A DNA stretch of 64,000 bases from positions 343,551-407,550 of the forward strand of contig NZ_QJKM01000006.1 in assembly GCF_003425685.1 (NCBI RefSeq), read 5' to 3'. Position numbers and translations under genes: made by a program. The stretch comes from Rhizobium terrae. Lineage in GTDB: Bacteria > Pseudomonadota > Alphaproteobacteria > Rhizobiales > Rhizobiaceae. The notes beneath the pieces were generated by a model. The model was not told where the DNA came from, ran no database searches, and was given only the letters and a program-made list of their open reading frames with translations. Below, piece after piece: positions 43,515-52,754 of this stretch (position 1 is its first letter; each line of letters opens with the position of its first letter).

Positions 43515-44294
43515 TCAGGCGGAAAGCTGCCTGCGGATGTCGAGCGGCGTCATGGTCGTGAATTCGCGCACGTCCCGTGTCATGTGGGCCTGGTCCGCAT
43601 AACCGGTATCGAGCGCAAGAATGGCGAGGCTGTTGGCTTCGGGGTCGCGGGCGCGTTTCAGGAACCGCTGAAGGCGGAGGACGCGGTCGAGCGTCTTCGG
43701 GCCGTAGCCGAAGTGGTCATGCGCCCTGCGACGCAGCGTCCGTTCGCTGAAGGCAGAGCTGATATCGCCGGCAGCCGCCCGCCCGTCCAGCAGGAAGCCG
43801 AAGAGCGATTCCATTTCCTGCGGGGCGTCGGTAGCCGTTAAGGCTTCGCGTATCGCCCAGCCTTGCAGAAGCCTCATCCTCGCTGCGGTTTCCGGCACGG
43901 CCGCAAGCCGTTCTTCGATGTCCCGAACGTCGTCGCGCAAAACGCCGAGCGGCACGGCCTGCCCGACGAGCTCGCAAAGCGGCAGGTCGAGCCAGCCAAG
44001 CGCAGCACCCGGCCGGAAACGCAAACCGAGAACCGTTTCTCCGGGCGCGAGACGCGGAAAGGCCGCGGTGCGATCCGGCCCGATGACCATCAGCCGCCCG
44101 CCCGACCAAACGAGTTCGCTGCATCCATCGGGAACGACCGCCAACCGGCCTTTGAAATCATGCGGCATGCGGTGCATCCAGGCACAGCAGAACAGCCGGC
44201 AGAGCGCGCCAGTCAGCCGCCGTTCCCGGTAGATCCCGAAGCGCGCGGCAAGCAGGGTCGCGTCATTTCTTGCGAGCGGGTTCAGAGCATCCAT
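43515..44294 (-). CDS. AraC-family transcriptional regulator
   Basis: About 259 residues. The N-terminal domain (GRLAVVPDGCSELVWSGGRLMVIGPD...) is the DUF6597-type sensor, and the C-terminal AraC HTH includes FSERTLRRRAHDHFGYGPKTLDRVLRLQRFL and AILALDTGYADQAHMTRDVREF. It likely controls the SRPBCC and VOC genes downstream on the same strand. No ribosome-binding site marks the start; ATG 44294, 44330 and 44390 are all possible. I chose 44294 for family length. Confidence 0.75.
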   Translation of the reverse strand: MDALNPLARNDATLLAARFGIYRERRLTGALCRLFCCAWMHRMPHDFKGRLAVVPDGCSELVWSGGRLMVIGPDRTAAFPRLAPGETVLGLRFRPGAALGWLDLPLCELVGQAVPLGVLRDDVRDIEERLAAVPETAARMRLLQGWAIREALTATDAPQEMESLFGFLLDGRAAAGDISSAFSERTLRRRAHDHFGYGPKTLDRVLRLQRFLKRARDPEANSLAILALDTGYADQAHMTRDVREFTTMTPLDIRRQLSA

Positions 44295-44481
44295 AAAGGC
44301 ATATCTAGCATCGAAAATCGGCGCTGCCATGGCATGCCGGTTGGAGGTAGGAGAACGCCGCACGGCCATGCGGCGGAGACGGAGTGTCATGGAAATTTAA
44401 TCGTTTAGCGTCGCCTCCGCCTTGCCGTTTACCTATATGAGTGCGACAACATCCCGCGAATCTTCAAATGGAGGCACATCC

Positions 44482-45915
44482 GTGGAACAGGCAGAAATCG
44501 GCCTTATCGGGCTCGGCGTCATGGGCTCTAACCTCTCCCTCAACATTGCCGAAAAAGGCAACAAGATCGCCGTTTTCAACCGATCTCCGGAAGCGACCCG
44601 CAAATTCTACGCCGAGGCCGGCGACCTGCAGGGCCAGATCGTCCCCTGCGAGACGCTGGAAGAATTCGTTGCCGCCATCCGCCCGCCGCGGCCGATCATC
44701 ATCATGATCAAGGCCGGCGACCCGGTCGACCAGCAGATGGAGCTGCTGAAGCCTTATCTTTCAGCCGGCGACATCATGATCGATGCCGGCAACGCCAATT
44801 TCCGCGACACGATGCGCCGCTTCGACAACTTGAAGGATTCGGGTTTTACTTTCATCGGCATGGGCGTGTCGGGTGGTGAGGAAGGGGCCCGCCATGGACC
44901 GTCGATCATGGTCGGCGGCACCGAGGACAGCTGGAAGCGCGTCGAGAAGGTGCTGACCTCGATCTCCGCCAAGTTCAACGCCGAACCCTGCGTCGCCTGG
45001 CTTGGCGAAAACGGCGCCGGCCATTTCGTCAAGACTATCCACAACGGCATCGAATATGCCGACATGCAGATGATCGCCGAAATCTACGGCATCCTGCGCG
45101 ACGGCCTCGGCATGAGCGCGTCGGACATCAGCGAGGTCTTCGGCAAGTGGAATACCGGCCGCCTCAACTCCTACCTGATCGAAATCTCCGAAAAGGTGCT
45201 GAAGGCCGTCGATCCGATTTCCGGAAAGCCGATGGTCGACGTGATCGTCGATGCCGCCGGCCAGAAGGGCACCGGCAAATGGTCGGTCATCGAGGCGCAG
45301 AACATGGGCGTCGCCGCGACTGCCATCGAAGCTGCCGTCGCCGGTCGTATTCTCTCCTCCCAGAAGGGCGAGCGCGAAGCGGCTGAGAAGATCTTCGGCC
45401 TTCCGAAAGTCGCCGCCGTGCCGGGCGACAAGGCTGCCTTCATCGACGATCTCGAAAACGCGCTGCTCGCCGCCAAGATCGGCGCCTATGCGCAGGGCTT
45501 TGCGGTCATGGCCGCGGCATCCGCCGAATATAGCTGGAACCTGCCGATGCCGACCATCGCCAAGATCTGGCGCGCCGGCTGCATCATCCGCTCGCAGTTC
45601 CTCGACGAGATCACCTCGGCCTTCACCAAGGATCCGCATGTGGCGAACCTGATCGTCACGCCTGCCTTCGCCCAGATGGTCAAGGATACGGACGCCCCGC
45701 TGCGTCGGGTCGTTTCCTATGCGACGCTCTCCGGCCTGCCGGTTCCGGCACTCGCTTCGGCGCTTTCCTATTTCGACGCCTATCGCCGCGGCCGCGGCAC
45801 GGCGAACCTCATCCAGGCACAGCGCGACTTCTTTGGGGCTCATGGCTTCGACCGTCTCGACGGCGTCGACAAGCATCACGGCCCGTGGGGCAGCGGTCTT
45901 GCCGACTTCGCCTGA
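44482..45915 (+). CDS. gnd: 6-phosphogluconate dehydrogenase, decarboxylating
   Basis: 477 residues. NADP-binding LIGLGVMGSNLSLN at the N-terminus, substrate motifs GMGVSGGEEGARHGPSIMVGG and GENGAGHFVKTIHNGIEYADMQ (catalytic Lys and Asn), and the C-terminal RRGRGTANLIQAQRDFFGAHGFDR. It converts 6-phosphogluconate to ribulose 5-phosphate and CO2 in the pentose phosphate pathway. GTG 44482 has GGAGG 7 nt upstream and gives normal family length; the frame opening at 44422 is too long. Its end overlaps the next gene by 17 nt. Confidence 0.93.
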   Translation: MEQAEIGLIGLGVMGSNLSLNIAEKGNKIAVFNRSPEATRKFYAEAGDLQGQIVPCETLEEFVAAIRPPRPIIIMIKAGDPVDQQMELLKPYLSAGDIMIDAGNANFRDTMRRFDNLKDSGFTFIGMGVSGGEEGARHGPSIMVGGTEDSWKRVEKVLTSISAKFNAEPCVAWLGENGAGHFVKTIHNGIEYADMQMIAEIYGILRDGLGMSASDISEVFGKWNTGRLNSYLIEISEKVLKAVDPISGKPMVDVIVDAAGQKGTGKWSVIEAQNMGVAATAIEAAVAGRILSSQKGEREAAEKIFGLPKVAAVPGDKAAFIDDLENALLAAKIGAYAQGFAVMAAASAEYSWNLPMPTIAKIWRAGCIIRSQFLDEITSAFTKDPHVANLIVTPAFAQMVKDTDAPLRRVVSYATLSGLPVPALASALSYFDAYRRGRGTANLIQAQRDFFGAHGFDRLDGVDKHHGPWGSGLADFA

Positions 45916-46759
45916 TCGGCTCGTCCTTCTGGGAACCAAGGGCGGCCCGGCCATCCGGCCGGGCGGTCCGTCTCCGACCTCGATGCTGCTCGATCTCGGT
46001 GGACGCCGGATCATCATCGATTGCGGCCTCGGTGTGACGCGCGGGCTCGTGGAAGCCGGCATGCGGCTTTCCGAACTCGACCTCGTCTTCGTCACCCACC
46101 TGCATTCCGATCACGTGCTGGAACTTGGGCCGCTCATCCATACGGCATGGACCACAGGGCTCGCCAAGCCGGTCACCGTTTATGGTCCGGCGGGCACGCA
46201 AGCAGTCTGGAAGGGTTTTCTGGCGTCGCTCTCCTACGACATCGCAACCCGGATCGCGGACGAAGGGCGGCCCGATCTCGAACGTCTTGCGACGGTCCGG
46301 GAATACGGCCCGGGTGCCGTGATCGAAACGGAAGGTCTGAGGGTCACGGCGTTTCGGGTCGATCACCCGCCGGTGACGGATTGTTTCGCGCTGAAGGTGG
46401 AAGGCGAGGGGCGTTCGATCGTCTTTTCTTCCGATACAGCCTATTTCCCGCCGCTTGCCGATTTCGCGCGGGGCGCGGATATCCTCGTCCACGAGGCCAT
46501 GCTGCCGGAGGGCGTCAACAGCATCGTGGCCCGCACGGGAAACGGTGCTCGGTTGCGCGAACATCTCGTCGCCTCCCATACCTTCGCCGCGGATGCGGGG
46601 CGGATCGCAACCGCCGCCGGCGTCGGTCGGCTGGTTCTCAACCATCTGATCCCGGCTGACGACCCGGTCTTCGATGAAGGACACTGGCGCGCGGCGCTTG
46701 CGGATACGTTTGCCGGCGAACTGATCGTCGGCCGCGACGGCCTTTCGATTTCGCTCTGA
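45899..46759 (+). CDS. MBL-fold metallo-hydrolase (RNase Z/ arylsulfatase-like)
   Basis: 286 residues. The metallo-beta-lactamase motif is THLHSDHVLELG (H-x-H-x-D-H), with later ligands in FSSDTAYFPP and LNHLIP. The order resembles RNase Z-like and AtsA-like hydrolases; the substrate is unknown. The start appears to be TTG 45899, with GGGGCAG upstream, inside the end of gnd, so the two are coupled. It converges on the LacI-family gene with a 19-nt gap. Confidence 0.75.
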   Translation: MPTSPDRLVLLGTKGGPAIRPGGPSPTSMLLDLGGRRIIIDCGLGVTRGLVEAGMRLSELDLVFVTHLHSDHVLELGPLIHTAWTTGLAKPVTVYGPAGTQAVWKGFLASLSYDIATRIADEGRPDLERLATVREYGPGAVIETEGLRVTAFRVDHPPVTDCFALKVEGEGRSIVFSSDTAYFPPLADFARGADILVHEAMLPEGVNSIVARTGNGARLREHLVASHTFAADAGRIATAAGVGRLVLNHLIPADDPVFDEGHWRAALADTFAGELIVGRDGLSISL

Positions 46760-46778
46760 AACGGCCCCTTCTTGCCCG

Positions 46779-47834
46779 TTACCGGTCCCTCGGCGCCATC
46801 TTCGAGGGTACGGGTTTGGCAACGCTCTGCAGCAGTTCGGATCCGACGCCGTCGATCCGGGCCATCAGCGCCTTGGCGAGTTCGCGTCCGGCCTGGCGGA
46901 TGTCCTCGCTCACCGCATAGATTTCCGGACGGATCCAGTTCAGCACCTCGGCGGACTGTTTCGAAACCATGTCGACGTCCGTGCCGAGTTTCTTTCCGGC
47001 GGCCTCCAGGCCTGCGACCAATGCTATCGTCGCCGAACCGCTGATCGACATGATCCCGTCCGGCGGCTCGACGGAACGCATCATTCGCTCGGCATAGGCG
47101 CGAATTTCGTCGAGCGGCGTCTCGCTCGTCACCCGGCCCATCGGCACCTCGGTGGCGCCGAAATCCGCCAGCCCGCGTTCGAAGCCGATCCGACTGTGGA
47201 CGTAGAAGGCGAAGCGGCTCTGCGGCGCCAGGAAGGCGATGCGCCGGCGGCCCTTTTCCACCAGCTTCTGGACGGCCTGGTAGGCATAGGCCTCGTTGTC
47301 GTAGTCGTGATAGGGGTGGACGATCCCCATATCGGTGCGACCGTGCGTAACGAAGGGCAGGTTGCGTTCCGTCATCAGCCTGACGCGCGGATCGTCGGGT
47401 TCTATGCGCGAGATGATCACCCCGTCGGCCGAGCCGGTGTCGAGGATGTAGCGCACCGGCACCATGGGATCCTTCTCGAAGGAATGCGGCGTCACCACAA
47501 GGTGATATTGCGTGCCGCCGAGAACTTCCGAAATGCCGCGCACCATCTGGCTCGTGAAGCCCATCAGTTCGTCGTCGATACTGAGAACGAGAGCGATGAC
47601 GTTGGTCTTGCCGGTTCTCAGGCGCACGCCGGCGCGGTTCGGCTGGTAGCCAAGCTGGTTGGCGACGAGGCGGACGCGTTCCTTGGTGTCGGCGCCGATA
47701 TCCGGTGCGTCCTTCAACGCCCGCGAGACCGTGGTGATGCCAAGTCCCGTCATGTAGGCGATCGTCTTCAAAGTGGGGCGCTCTCGGACCGCCGTCTGCG
47801 TTCCGCCCGCCCTTGATCTTCCGTTGTCGTCCAT
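46779..47834 (-). CDS. LacI-family transcriptional regulator
   Basis: 351 residues. The N-terminal helix-turn-helix with hinge is [28 protein letters not shown] (residues 20-47), followed by a periplasmic-binding-like sugar domain. It is divergent from a nine-gene sugar uptake and glycosidase operon that it most likely represses. Rhizobial regulators of this type next to such operons have been called AglR, but the target sugar here is probably different, so no symbol is given. Three LacI-type operator candidates lie in the divergent region. Confidence 0.88.
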   Translation of the reverse strand: MDDNGRSRAGGTQTAVRERPTLKTIAYMTGLGITTVSRALKDAPDIGADTKERVRLVANQLGYQPNRAGVRLRTGKTNVIALVLSIDDELMGFTSQMVRGISEVLGGTQYHLVVTPHSFEKDPMVPVRYILDTGSADGVIISRIEPDDPRVRLMTERNLPFVTHGRTDMGIVHPYHDYDNEAYAYQAVQKLVEKGRRRIAFLAPQSRFAFYVHSRIGFERGLADFGATEVPMGRVTSETPLDEIRAYAERMMRSVEPPDGIMSISGSATIALVAGLEAAGKKLGTDVDMVSKQSAEVLNWIRPEIYAVSEDIRQAGRELAKALMARIDGVGSELLQSVAKPVPSKMAPRDR

Positions 47835-48250
47835 TATCTGCCGTCGCTGCCCCCGAGTCAGTGGCCACTATAAAGAGCCGAAGCTTGCCTGGAAACGTTG
47901 CGACACTCCCTTCTCCTCCATCGCAAATTCAATAACTGAAACGATACAGGTAAAATGTCGAGGGGAATTTTTGAGCCTGCGTAAAATCCGTATCCGAAAG
48001 TTGTACAACGCAGGTGCGAAATCACTATATGCAGCTGCGAACGTCAGGTTGCCTTAATCGCCGAATCTTCTCCGAAATTCTGCGATCTTTTTGCGATTGC
48101 ACGCGTAACGCCGGCTACTTGGCCGGCATCCCATTTTCTTCCTAGAATTGTATTTTCTCGACTCTCGAATTTTTTCATGCAAATCCGGTTGCGTGTCTGG
48201 AGAGATTGGCTTACGTTTTTACGGCAACGTTTCAGTGAGGGAGGAGACTC
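47835..48250. promoter_or_regulatory. Divergent promoter region with three LacI-type operator candidates
   Basis: 416 nt without genes. Candidate operators with a central C-G step are 47890-47903 (TGGAAACGTTGCGA), 47936-47949 (CTGAAACGATACAG) and 48222-48235 (CGGCAACGTTTCAG, close to the reverse complement of the first). The first two lie in front of the LacI-type gene and the third is about 16 nt before the binding-protein start codon, where repressor binding would block the operon. Confidence 0.5.
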
Positions 48251-49486
48251 ATGAATATCCGTTCAATCGCGGCTGTATTGGCCGCCACCGTGGCGCTGCC
48301 GCTCGGCGCGGCGCATGCAACCGATCTCGAAGTCACGCATTGGTGGACCTCCGGAGGCGAGGCTGCGGCGGTCAAGGAACTCGCGACAGCCTTCGACGCG
48401 ACGGGCAACAAGTGGGTCGACGGCGCCATCGCCGGTTCGGGCGGCACCGCCCGCCCGATCATGATCAGCCGCATCACCGGCGGTGCGCCGATGGGCGCCA
48501 CGCAGTTCAACCACGGCCGCCAGGCCGAGGAACTGGTCCAGGCCGGCCTGATGCGCGATTTCACGGATCTCGCCAAGAAGGAAGGTTGGGACAAGATCGT
48601 TCGCCCCGCGAGCCTTCTCAAATCCTGCACCTTCCAGGGCAAGATTTACTGCGTGCCGCTGAACATCCATTCCTGGCAGTGGCTGTGGCTTTCCAACGAC
48701 GCCTTCAAGAAGGCCGGCGTTGCCGTCCCGAAAAACTGGAATGAATTCGTCGCGGCGGCTCCGGCCCTCGAAAAGGCCGGCATCGTGCCGCTCGCCGTCG
48801 GCAGCCAGGCCTGGCAGTCGACTGGCTTGTTCGCCGTGCTGACGGTCGCGATCGGCGGCAAAGACCTCTATCAAAAGGTCTATGGCGACAAGGACGCAAA
48901 GGTCGCGGCCGGTCCTGAAATGGCGAAGGTGTTCAAGGCAGCCGACGACGCCCGCAAGATGTCGAAGGGCACCAATGTGCAGGACTGGAACCAGGCGACC
49001 AACATGGTGATCACCGGCAAGGCCGGCGGTCAGATCATGGGCGACTGGGCGCAGGGCGAGTTCCAGCTCGCCGGCAAGAAGGCAGGCGTCGACTATACCT
49101 GCCTTCCGGGCCTCGGCGTCAACGAGGTTATCTCGACCGCCGGCGACGCCTTCTACTTCCCGATCCTGAAGGATCCGGCGAAGACCGCGGCTCAGGAGCA
49201 GCTCGCCTCGGCTCTGCTCGCTCCGAAGACCCAGGTCGCCTTCAACCTGAAAAAGGGCTCGCTGCCGGTTCGTGGCGACGTCGACCTTGCCGCCGCCAAC
49301 GATTGCATGAAGAAGGGTCTCGACATCCTCGCCAAAGGCAATGTCGTCACCAGCACCGACCAGCTCATCACGCAGGATACGCAGAAACAGCTGGAAGACC
49401 TGATGTCGCAATTCTTCGCCAACGCGTCGATCACGCCCGAAGACGCGCAAAAGCGCTTCGCCGCGATCTTCTCCAAGGCCGACTGA
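48251..49486 (+). CDS. ABC sugar transporter substrate-binding protein
   Basis: 411 residues. The signal peptide (MNIRSIAAVLAATVALPLGAAHA) is cleaved near residue 23, followed by a family 1 extracellular binding domain (LEVTHWWTSGGEAAAVKELATAF). Its best matches by eye are oligosaccharide and glucoside binders with a Trp-rich cleft (IHSWQWLWLSN, SQAWQSTGL). GGGAGGAG precedes the ATG. First gene of the glycoside uptake operon; the ligand is unproved, with the GH2 and GH43 genes downstream suggesting manno- or xylo-oligosaccharides. Confidence 0.88.
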   Translation: MNIRSIAAVLAATVALPLGAAHATDLEVTHWWTSGGEAAAVKELATAFDATGNKWVDGAIAGSGGTARPIMISRITGGAPMGATQFNHGRQAEELVQAGLMRDFTDLAKKEGWDKIVRPASLLKSCTFQGKIYCVPLNIHSWQWLWLSNDAFKKAGVAVPKNWNEFVAAAPALEKAGIVPLAVGSQAWQSTGLFAVLTVAIGGKDLYQKVYGDKDAKVAAGPEMAKVFKAADDARKMSKGTNVQDWNQATNMVITGKAGGQIMGDWAQGEFQLAGKKAGVDYTCLPGLGVNEVISTAGDAFYFPILKDPAKTAAQEQLASALLAPKTQVAFNLKKGSLPVRGDVDLAAANDCMKKGLDILAKGNVVTSTDQLITQDTQKQLEDLMSQFFANASITPEDAQKRFAAIFSKAD

Positions 49487-49596
49487 TTGGCCTGAAGAGT
49501 GTTCCGACAACCGGCTCCGTCCTCATGGAGCGTCCTTGGGGACGGAGCCGGTGATGGCTTGTCTGAAGCAGGCTTTGCGAAGAAGAGGAGTTGACC

Positions 49597-50502
49597 ATGG
49601 CGGCGCATACTCAGCCCGGCCGACCCAACCAATTGTTCCGCAATCTCAATTCGAAGGTTGCCTCGATTCCGATGATCCTGACGGCCGTGGTGATCTTCCT
49701 CGGCGGCACGATCTGGACCGTCACCTATTCCTTCACCAATTCCAGGCTCCTGCCGCGGCTTTCCTTCGTCGGCCTCGACCAATACGAACGCCTCTGGGAT
49801 ACGCCGCGCTGGGTCGTCTCGATCCAGAATCTGGCGACCTACGGTTGCCTTTCGCTGATCTTTAGCCTGACGATCGGTTTCATCCTGGCGGCGCTGATGG
49901 ATCAGAAGATTCGTTTCGAAAATACCTTTCGGACGATTTTCCTCTATCCCTTCGCGCTCTCCTTCATCGTCACCGGCCTTGTCTGGCAGTGGATCCTCAA
50001 TCCGGAATTCGGCGTGCAATCCGTCGTGCGGTCGCTCGGCTGGACGAGCTTCACCTTCGATCCGCTCTATAATTCCGACATCGTCATCTACGGCATCCTG
50101 CTTGCCGCCCTCTGGCAAGGCACCGGTCTCGTCATGTGCCTGATGCTCGCGGGGTTGCGCGGCATCGACGAGGATATCTGGAAAGCTGCGCGCGTCGACG
50201 GCATCCCCATGTGGAAGACCTATCTCTTCATCATCATCCCGATGATGCGGCCGGTCTTCATCACCACGCTGGTACTCATCACCAGCGGCATCGTGCGCGT
50301 CTACGATCTCGTGGTGGCGCAGACGAGCGGCGGGCCGGGCATCTCCTCCGACGTGCCGGCAAAATACGTCTACGACTACATGTTCTTCGCCCAGAACCTC
50401 GGCCAGGGTTTTGCCGCATCCTCGATGATGCTGCTCACCGTCGCCATCATCATCGTTCCCTGGGCCTATCTCGAATTCGGAGGGCGCAAGCGTCGTGGCT
50501 AA
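49597..50502 (+). CDS. ABC sugar transporter permease (MalF/UgpA-like)
   Basis: 301 residues, six transmembrane helices. The EAA loop facing the ATPase is EDIWKAARVDGIPMWKTYLFIIIPMMRP. ATG 49597 has GAGGAG 7 nt upstream; TTG 49591 is in frame but touches that site. It lies 110 nt after the binding-protein gene and overlaps the next permease gene by 8 nt. Confidence 0.9.
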   Translation: MAAHTQPGRPNQLFRNLNSKVASIPMILTAVVIFLGGTIWTVTYSFTNSRLLPRLSFVGLDQYERLWDTPRWVVSIQNLATYGCLSLIFSLTIGFILAALMDQKIRFENTFRTIFLYPFALSFIVTGLVWQWILNPEFGVQSVVRSLGWTSFTFDPLYNSDIVIYGILLAALWQGTGLVMCLMLAGLRGIDEDIWKAARVDGIPMWKTYLFIIIPMMRPVFITTLVLITSGIVRVYDLVVAQTSGGPGISSDVPAKYVYDYMFFAQNLGQGFAASSMMLLTVAIIIVPWAYLEFGGRKRRG

Positions 50503-51424
50503 CACTTTCACCATCACCGCCGATCCGTCCGGCACAAGGCTACAGCCAGGCCCGCAGGGCGCAAGACCGCGCAAGGTGCTGTCGCCCCGCAATATTATTG
50601 TCTACGGCACGCTCACCGTCGCGGCGCTCTATTACCTCGTGCCGCTCTATGTGATGGTCGTGACCTCGCTCAAGGGCATGCCGGAAATCCGTCTCGGCAA
50701 CATCTTTTCGCCGCCGATGGAAATCACTTTCGAGCCTTGGGTGAAGGCCTGGGCGCAAGCCTGCACGGGCCTCAACTGCGACGGGCTTTCGCGCGGCTTC
50801 TGGAATTCGGTGCAGATCACCGTGCCGTCGGTTCTGCTGTCGATTGCGATCGCCTCGGTGAACGGCTATGCGCTGGCCAACTGGCGGTTCAAAGGTTCGG
50901 AGATCTTCTTCACGATCCTCATCGTCGGCGCCTTCATTCCCTATCAGGTGATGATCTATCCGATCGTCATCGTGCTGCGCGAAATCGGCCTCTACGGCAC
51001 GCTTTACGGTCTGATCCTGGTGCATTCGATCTTCGGCATGCCGATCCAGACGCTGCTGTTCCGCAATTACTTCGTCTCGCTGCCGGAAGAGCTCTTCAAG
51101 GCGGCACGTATCGACGGGGCAGGGTTCTGGCAGATCTATTTCCGCATCATGCTGCCCATGTCGCTGCCGATCTTCGTCGTCTCGATGATCCTGCAGACCA
51201 CCGGCATCTGGAACGATTTCCTGTTCGGCGTGGTGTTCACCCGGCCGGATACCTATCCGATGACCGTGCAGCTCAACAACATCGTCAACTCGGTCCAGGG
51301 CGTGAAGGAATACAACGTCAACATGGCGGCGACGCTGCTGACGGGTGCGGTTCCGCTGATCGTCTATTTCGTTTCCGGCCGGCTTTTCGTCCGCGGCATC
51401 GCGGCCGGCGCAGTCAAAGGGTAA
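50495..51424 (+). CDS. ABC sugar transporter permease (MalG/UgpE-like)
   Basis: 309 residues, six transmembrane helices after a short Pro-rich leader. The EAA loop is EELFKAARIDGAGFWQIYFRIMLPMSLP. The start codon is GTG 50495, inside the preceding gene. It pairs with the first permease and the ATPase gene that starts 6 nt after its stop. Confidence 0.9.
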   Translation: MANTFTITADPSGTRLQPGPQGARPRKVLSPRNIIVYGTLTVAALYYLVPLYVMVVTSLKGMPEIRLGNIFSPPMEITFEPWVKAWAQACTGLNCDGLSRGFWNSVQITVPSVLLSIAIASVNGYALANWRFKGSEIFFTILIVGAFIPYQVMIYPIVIVLREIGLYGTLYGLILVHSIFGMPIQTLLFRNYFVSLPEELFKAARIDGAGFWQIYFRIMLPMSLPIFVVSMILQTTGIWNDFLFGVVFTRPDTYPMTVQLNNIVNSVQGVKEYNVNMAATLLTGAVPLIVYFVSGRLFVRGIAAGAVKG

Positions 51425-51430
51425 AATCTG

Positions 51431-52543
51431 ATGCACGACACCGTTTCCACGCGCACTCAGAACAGTGTTTCCATTCGCGACCTGTCGCTCTCCTTCGGCT
51501 CGGTGAAGGTTCTCGAAACCCTCAACCTGGATATCCGCGACGGCGAGTTCCTGGTCCTGCTCGGTTCCTCCGGCTGCGGCAAGTCCACGCTGCTCAACTG
51601 CATCGCCGGCCTTCTGGAGCCGACGGAAGGGCAGATCTTCATCAAGGACAAGAACGTCACCTGGGAGGAGCCGAAGGACCGCGGCATCGGCATGGTCTTT
51701 CAGTCCTATGCGCTCTATCCGCAGATGACGGTCGAGAGGAACCTTTCCTTCGGCCTACGGGTCGCCAAGCTGCCGAAGGACGAGATCGACCGCCGCGTGG
51801 CGCGCGCCGCTGGCATCCTGCAGATCGAGCCGCTCTTGAAGCGCAAGCCGTCGGAACTCTCCGGCGGTCAGCGCCAGCGCGTCGCGATCGGCCGCGCGCT
51901 CGTGCGCGACGTGGACGTCTTCCTGTTCGACGAGCCGCTTTCCAACCTCGACGCGAAACTGCGTTCAGAGCTTCGCGTCGAGATCAAACGGCTGCATCAG
52001 GCGCTCAAGAACACGATGATCTACGTGACCCACGACCAGATCGAGGCGCTGACGCTCGCCGACCGCATCGCCATCATGAAAAGCGGCGTGATCCAGCAGC
52101 TCGACGATCCGGTGACCATCTACAACAAGCCGAGGAACCGTTTCGTCGCCGGCTTTATCGGTTCACCTTCGATGAATTTTTTGAAGGGCGAGCTAGCAGA
52201 GGAGGGCGGCCGGACCGTCTTCAGGACGAACGGCGTCAGCTTCTCGCTGGACGGGTATGACGCGTCGGAACCGCTGAAACCCGGCCGCAAGGTCATTCTC
52301 GGCGTCCGTCCGGAGCATATCAAGGTGGATGGCGACATTTCCGGCGGCGAGGTGCATGAAGCTGTAGTCGATATCGAGGAGCCGATGGGGGCGGATAACC
52401 TCCTCTGGCTGAAACATGCCGGCCATGTGATGTCGGTCCGCATCGGCGGCGCGCGGCGTTATGCGGTCGGTGCGAAGGTGCGTCTTGCCTTCGACATGTC
52501 GATGGCTTCGCTATTCGATGCGGAAACGGAAGAGCGCATCTGA
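51431..52543 (+). CDS. ABC sugar transporter ATPase (MalK/UgpC/MsmX type)
   Basis: 370 residues. Walker A GSSGCGKST, signature LSGGQRQRVAIGRALV, Walker B VFLFDEPLSNLD, and the H-loop YVTHDQIEAL. The C-terminal third (about 235-370) is the MOP/TOBE-type regulatory domain of the MalK subfamily. It powers the two permeases upstream. A palindromic repeat separates it from the beta-mannosidase gene. Confidence 0.92.
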   Translation: MHDTVSTRTQNSVSIRDLSLSFGSVKVLETLNLDIRDGEFLVLLGSSGCGKSTLLNCIAGLLEPTEGQIFIKDKNVTWEEPKDRGIGMVFQSYALYPQMTVERNLSFGLRVAKLPKDEIDRRVARAAGILQIEPLLKRKPSELSGGQRQRVAIGRALVRDVDVFLFDEPLSNLDAKLRSELRVEIKRLHQALKNTMIYVTHDQIEALTLADRIAIMKSGVIQQLDDPVTIYNKPRNRFVAGFIGSPSMNFLKGELAEEGGRTVFRTNGVSFSLDGYDASEPLKPGRKVILGVRPEHIKVDGDISGGEVHEAVVDIEEPMGADNLLWLKHAGHVMSVRIGGARRYAVGAKVRLAFDMSMASLFDAETEERI

Positions 52544-52563
52544 TGTCTGCCGCATTCCGGCTA

Positions 52564-52717
52564 CCCCCATCTGTCCTGCCGGGCATCTCCCCCACAAGAG
52601 GAGAGATCGGCTTGTGGCTAGGTTTCGCCATGCTCGACATCTGCGATGTGACAGGTGACGATGCGTCTATCCGATCTCTCCATGTGTGGAAGGGATGCCC
52701 GGCAGGGCAGAGGGGGG
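52564..52717. repeat. Dispersed repeat with 24-bp inverted ends
   Basis: The ends 52564-52587 and 52694-52717 are inverted copies of CCCCC(A/C)TCTG(T/C)CCTGCCGGGCATC, matching at 22 of 24 positions, around about 106 nt of centre. CTCCCCCACAAGAGGAGAG forms an inner hairpin. I recall copies of this element in many rhizobial genomes. It splits the glycoside operon between the ATPase and GH2 genes. Confidence 0.75.
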
Positions 52718-52754
52718 CGGACACGGGACGACGTGAATTGTCTGGGCCGATCCG

